Below are positions 60,107 to 64,000 of a DNA stretch of 64,000 nt, piece by piece. The translations under genes and the position numbers were made by a program. The notes beneath the pieces are model-generated. The model ran no database searches. It saw only the letters and a list, made by a program, of their open reading frames with translations, and was not told the origin of the DNA. The first letter of the stretch is position 1. Every line of letters begins with the position of its first letter. Source of the stretch: Nitrospirota bacterium (lineage in GTDB: Bacteria; Nitrospinota_A; UBA7883; JACRGQ01); contig JAJRYD010000026.1 of assembly GCA_024275955.1 (NCBI GenBank), forward strand, positions 17,834-81,833, read 5' to 3'.

Positions 60107-63103
60107 ATGGTCAATAAATATACCGAAAAAGCTTTTGAGGATGCAATTGAGGATAGCCTGCTTAACTCAGGCGGCTACCAAAAAGGCGATTCTGAAAACT
60201 TCGATGCCGAGCGGGGCTTAGACCCAAGCATTCTCATTCCCTTTATCAAAGAAACCCAACCAAAGGAATGGGAGTACCTTGAAAACATACATAAAGATAA
60301 AACTGAGGAAGCTTTGCTTGATGACCTTTGCAAGGCATTAAACTCTACACAGATAGGATGCCTGAAAGTTCTCAGGAACGGGTTTAAGAGTTACGGTAAG
60401 ACCTTCCGAGTTGCTTACTTCAAGCCAGCAAGCGGGATGAACCCGGATACCCAAAAACTATATGAGTCGAACCGGTTAACCGTAACCAGACAATTGGTCT
60501 ATAGCAATAAACACAAAAACTCTCTTGACCTTGTTCTGAGCTTAAATGGAATTCCTCTCGCTACAGCTGAACTGAAAAATCCAATGACCGGTCAAACATG
60601 GCGTAATGCCATCCATCAGTACAAAAATGACCGTGACCAAAATGACCTTATTTTCCAATTCAAAAAAAGAACGTTGGTTCATTTCGCTGTTGACCCTGAT
60701 GAGATATACATGACTACCCGTCTTTCGGGAAGAGGGACCCACTTTCTACCGTTCAATCAGGGTAGTGGCTCTGGGGCTGGGAATCCAGAAAACCCGGACG
60801 GCTATGGAACAGCTTATTTGTGGGAGCAAGTCTGGCAGAGAGATAGTTTGATGGATATATTAGCAAGGTTCATACACCTACAGAAAGATGAGAAGAAAGT
60901 GGGAGGGAGAACTATTGTGAAAGAGACCATGATTTTCCCACGCTATCATCAATTAGATGCTGTGAGAAAAATGGTGTCCGATGCAGAGGCCAAAGGAACC
61001 GGGAATAATTACCTTGTTCAACATTCAGCAGGTAGCGGCAAAAGTAATTCCATAGCGTGGCTGGCTCATCGACTATCAAGCTTACATAACAGCAAGGATG
61101 AGAAGGTCTTTGATTCCGTAATAGTGATTACCGACCGCCTCGTACTAGATAAACAGCTTCAGGACACAATATTCCAGTTTGAACATAAATCGGGGGTAGT
61201 GCAAAAGATTGATGATGATTCAACCCAGCTTGCCGAGGCATTAAAAGGTGGTGTCCCGATAGTCATTACAACTTTGCAGAAGTTCCCTTTTGTTGCTGAG
61301 AAGGTGGGCTCTATTCCCAGCCGTAAGTATGCCGTTATTGTTGATGAAGCACATAGCTCACAAAGCGGTGAAAGTGCAACTGAAGTCAAAGCGGTTCTTG
61401 CTGGTGAAGCTATTAAGGAAGAGGCAAAGGCGAAGGCTGAAGAAGAAGGGTTGCCTGACTATGAGGAGGAAATCCTTAAGGCGATGGCAAAAAGGGGAAA
61501 GCAGCCTAATATCAGTTTTTTTGCTTTTACTGCCACGCCAAAATATAAAACTCTGGAAGTGTTTGGGACTCTGGGAGGAGATGGGAAGCCTAGTCCCTTT
61601 CACCTCTACAGTATGAGGCAGGCGGTAGAAGAAGGTTTCATTTTAGATATTTTAAAGAACTATACGACATATGCTACTTATTTCAAGCTGGTCAAATCTA
61701 TTAAAGATGACCCTGAAGTTGATAAAAGAAAAGCCGCCAGAGCATTAGCACGCTTTATGAGTTTACATCCACATAATATCGCCCAGAAAACTGAGGTGAT
61801 AATTGAGCATTTTAGAACCTTTGTAAGGCATAAAATAGGTGGCAAAGCAAAGGCAATGGTTGTGACTTCATCACGGCTACATGCAGTCCGATATAAGCAG
61901 TCATTTGATAAATACCTCAAGGAGAAAGGGTATTCAGGAATAAAGACGCTTGTGGCATTCTCTGGTACTGTAATTGACCCTGATGTTAATAAAGAGTACA
62001 CCGAAGTGGGGATGAATGATGGCATTAGGGAAAAAGAGCTACCTGAGAGGTTTGCATCAGATGAATACCAAGTTTTGCTGGTAGCAGAAAAGTATCAAAC
62101 TGGCTTTGACCAGCCGCTACTTCACACAATGTATGTGGATAAGCGACTCGCTGGGATACAGGCAGTTCAAACGTTATCTAGGCTTAATCGCATACACTCA
62201 GGAAAGGAAGACACATTTGTCTTAGACTTTGTGAATGATACACAAGAAATTTATGATGCCTTTCAGCCTTATTATGAAGTGACAGCTGTTGGTGAACAGG
62301 CTGAAGTAAGCCAACTGTATGAATTACAGGCAAAGCTAGAAGAGCATCAAGTATTTTTTAAGGAGGAGGTAGAAGAGTTTTGCAAAGTTTTCTTTGCTCC
62401 CAAAGAGAAGCAGACACCCGGAGACCACGCAAAAATGGAAACCTGCCTGACACCTCCTTCAAATCGTTTCGGAGAGATGGATGAGGAAAAGCAGGTAGAA
62501 TTTAGAAAGCTTCTAGTGACATTCCGCAACCTCTACTCTTTCATGTCACAGATAATTCCTTTTCAGGATTCTGACCTTGAAAAGCTTTACACGTTTATTA
62601 GATTTTTTAATAAAAAGCTACCTAAATCCACAGGTGGAGGCCCAATTGATTTAGACGGTGAAGTCTCCCTGAAGTATTATCGTCTTCAGAAAATTAGCGA
62701 AGGGTCGATAGTTCTTGAAAAAGGTGAAGGGGGAGTCATTGATGGCCCTACAGAGGTTGGAACAGGGGCTAATGAGGGTAAAGAAATAGAGCTTTCTAAA
62801 TTAATCGATTTGCTTAATGAACGGTTTGGCACGGAGTTTAGACCCGGAGACCAGCTCTTTTTTGATTCAATCTGTGAAGATGCTATCGGGGATTCCAAGC
62901 TTCGAGAAGTGGCTAAGGCAAACACACTTGAGAATTTTGGATATGTTTTCGTTAAAGCGTTGGAAGGGTTATTTATTGACCGAATGGACCAAAATGGAGA
63001 AGTAGTCGCCAAGTATATGGATGAACCAGATTTCCAGAGTATCGTTACCAAGCATCTTACTAAAGAGGTGTATGAGAAAATACGGTCAAGTTCACCTGAA
63101 TAG
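60107..63103 (+). CDS. hsdR: type I restriction-modification system endonuclease/translocase subunit
   Basis: The 998-residue subunit has an N-terminal nuclease core with Asp141 and Glu155-x-Lys157 (LATAELKNP). Its superfamily 2 translocase has Walker A SAGSGKS (about 305-311), DEAH (about 418-421) and the later motif QTLSRLNR. A C-terminal helical region should bind HsdM. All essential motifs are intact and length is normal, so the system should be able to cut. It is separated from hsdS by five genes, an expanded arrangement. Confidence 0.95.
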   Translation: MVNKYTEKAFEDAIEDSLLNSGGYQKGDSENFDAERGLDPSILIPFIKETQPKEWEYLENIHKDKTEEALLDDLCKALNSTQIGCLKVLRNGFKSYGKTFRVAYFKPASGMNPDTQKLYESNRLTVTRQLVYSNKHKNSLDLVLSLNGIPLATAELKNPMTGQTWRNAIHQYKNDRDQNDLIFQFKKRTLVHFAVDPDEIYMTTRLSGRGTHFLPFNQGSGSGAGNPENPDGYGTAYLWEQVWQRDSLMDILARFIHLQKDEKKVGGRTIVKETMIFPRYHQLDAVRKMVSDAEAKGTGNNYLVQHSAGSGKSNSIAWLAHRLSSLHNSKDEKVFDSVIVITDRLVLDKQLQDTIFQFEHKSGVVQKIDDDSTQLAEALKGGVPIVITTLQKFPFVAEKVGSIPSRKYAVIVDEAHSSQSGESATEVKAVLAGEAIKEEAKAKAEEEGLPDYEEEILKAMAKRGKQPNISFFAFTATPKYKTLEVFGTLGGDGKPSPFHLYSMRQAVEEGFILDILKNYTTYATYFKLVKSIKDDPEVDKRKAARALARFMSLHPHNIAQKTEVIIEHFRTFVRHKIGGKAKAMVVTSSRLHAVRYKQSFDKYLKEKGYSGIKTLVAFSGTVIDPDVNKEYTEVGMNDGIREKELPERFASDEYQVLLVAEKYQTGFDQPLLHTMYVDKRLAGIQAVQTLSRLNRIHSGKEDTFVLDFVNDTQEIYDAFQPYYEVTAVGEQAEVSQLYELQAKLEEHQVFFKEEVEEFCKVFFAPKEKQTPGDHAKMETCLTPPSNRFGEMDEEKQVEFRKLLVTFRNLYSFMSQIIPFQDSDLEKLYTFIRFFNKKLPKSTGGGPIDLDGEVSLKYYRLQKISEGSIVLEKGEGGVIDGPTEVGTGANEGKEIELSKLIDLLNERFGTEFRPGDQLFFDSICEDAIGDSKLREVAKANTLENFGYVFVKALEGLFIDRMDQNGEVVAKYMDEPDFQSIVTKHLTKEVYEKIRSSSPE

Positions 63104-63191
63104 ACAATGATAAATATAGTGAGGTTGACATGAAGATTACTAGTGATGGACCGCAGTGTATCGGCCAAATAAATACCTATAGGATATTAAA

Positions 63192-63947
63192 ATGTTGTTA
63201 TCAATACCCGGTGCTTTTCAGGCTCTCAAGGAAAACCTAGAAATAACCCAACTCCAAACATCTGTTGTTTCTGATAGGCACAATAGAATAAGGGAGTGTT
63301 TGGCCACCAAAATTAACATTGAAGAGTCTTTTCTAACTGGTTCCTATAAAAGAAGCACCATGATAGCTCCTCTGGCGAAAGCAGACATTGATATATTTGT
63401 TATTTTAGACCCAAAGTACTTGAAAGAAAGAGGTCCTATCTGGACACTTAATTTGGTGAAAAGAAATCTATTAAAAACTTTTCCTAGGTCAAAAATCAAA
63501 CCGGATGGTCAAGCTGTAACAATCACCTTCTCTGACTTTCTAGTTGATGTTGTGCCAGCCTTTTGTGCTGTTGGTGGTGGCTACTATATTCCTAATGCAA
63601 AGAAGTTGAGTTGGACTCTTACTGACCCTAAGGTTCATGAGGAATATATTAGTAGTCAGAATGAGAAGCACGATGGGGATTTAGTGCCTTTAATTAAAAT
63701 GATAAAGGGGTGGAACAGGGCAAAAGGCAATGTGTTTTTATCTTTTTACCTTGAGTTATTAGTGGCCAAGATATTCGATAGAACACCGATTATTAATCTC
63801 CAACAGGGTTTATTATATTTTTTCTTAAATGGTATCGAATTAGTAAAAGACGATATCAAGGAATCAAGCCCTTTCTTAGTTGAAATTTCCGGCATGACCG
63901 TCACGCTACCTTTGCAACTTTACCGGTATTCAGGATACGTTTCATAA
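63192..63947 (+). CDS. CD-NTase-like nucleotidyltransferase (SMODS type)
   Basis: The 251-residue protein has the polymerase-beta-type nucleotidyltransferase motif Gly50-Ser51 (LTGSYKRST), the metal-binding pair Asp65 and Asp67 (KADIDIFVIL) and a third acidic Asp119 (LVDVVPAF). A helical domain follows with DLVPLIKMIKGWNRAKG. This is the layout of CD-NTases that make cyclic oligonucleotides in CBASS defence. No effector gene is visible because the window ends 53 bp later. The C-terminus seems somewhat short for a CD-NTase. It lies 88 bp after hsdR in the same direction. Confidence 0.6.
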   Translation: MLLSIPGAFQALKENLEITQLQTSVVSDRHNRIRECLATKINIEESFLTGSYKRSTMIAPLAKADIDIFVILDPKYLKERGPIWTLNLVKRNLLKTFPRSKIKPDGQAVTITFSDFLVDVVPAFCAVGGGYYIPNAKKLSWTLTDPKVHEEYISSQNEKHDGDLVPLIKMIKGWNRAKGNVFLSFYLELLVAKIFDRTPIINLQQGLLYFFLNGIELVKDDIKESSPFLVEISGMTVTLPLQLYRYSGYVS

Positions 63948-64000
63948 TGCTCCTTAATTCTATGAGATGTCTATAGCCGTTTACCTTTCTTAAGGACGGC

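Noticed and set aside
63130-63243. 37-codon open frame between hsdR and the CD-NTase-like gene
   Set aside because: It has a partial ribosome site (GAGG) but no recognisable product and overlaps the start of the next gene in another frame. A chance frame or remnant is more likely.
44609-64000. Conjugation genes (relaxase, type IV secretion) in the island
   Set aside because: None of the island proteins shows relaxase or VirB/VirD4-type motifs, so self-transfer is not supported within the window.
1-64000. CRISPR array
   Set aside because: No regularly spaced short direct repeats were seen. The repeats found are dispersed inverted-repeat elements or an 83-bp tandem duplication.

Overview
The window is a bacterial chromosome segment from a Gram-negative (diderm) organism. 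It encodes BamA, an OmpH/Skp chaperone, several lipoproteins, an RND exporter and a full set of complex I membrane subunits. The mixture (SfrAB-like electron-input genes in front of the nuo operon, ClpC, a NIT-domain chemoreceptor, sigma-54 regulators, HD-GYP) recalls Desulfobacterota/Deferribacterota-type lineages. No rRNA or other marker here allows a firm assignment.

Region 1 (1-29,700) is ordinary core genome. On the minus strand lie comEC, a hypoxanthine-type phosphoribosyltransferase and a secreted protein cut by the window edge. On the plus strand follow gap-pgk, a GAF/HD-GYP protein, plsC-rnhB-yraN, an NtrC-type regulator and a TPR/periplasmic-binding lipoprotein. Then come ompH-bamA and clpC (minus), an orphan RND transporter, a NIT-domain chemoreceptor, dinB, a putative lipoprotein metallopeptidase, a Trm112-like protein with a glycosyltransferase, an unknown proline/glycine-rich protein, and apt. 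The 0.9 kb before dinB holds MITE-like inverted-repeat elements, one with a 5-bp target duplication.

Region 2 (29,991-44,244) is one tightly packed respiratory operon. Where nuoE and nuoF would stand there are two genes resembling SfrB (NuoF-type 4Fe-4S domain fused to a GltD-like FAD/NAD(P) oxidoreductase) and SfrA/NuoG. They are followed by nuoA-B-C-D-H-I-J-K-L-M-N. I infer a complex I whose input module is GltD-like, possibly NADPH-linked. nuoD has an in-frame TAA just upstream of its usable GTG start.

Region 3 (44,246-64,000, open on the right) is an integrated mobile island. It begins with a tandem duplication covering a broken tRNA-Leu copy and an intact tRNA-Leu(CAA), then a tyrosine integrase, small regulators, an excisionase-like protein and a probable replication initiator. 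The cargo is defence-like: a PD-(D/E)XK protein, a secreted nuclease, and a type I restriction-modification operon (hsdM, hsdS, hsdR). That operon has intercalated genes: DUF4145, an unknown protein, an EVE-like/NucS-like fusion, an ImmA/IrrE peptidase, a DUF4411 PIN-like gene broken by a stop codon, and DUF2513. A CD-NTase-like nucleotidyltransferase follows. Copies of the palindrome TGCAATTAATTGCA recur across the island and may be operators of an island regulator such as the small Xre protein next to hsdM.
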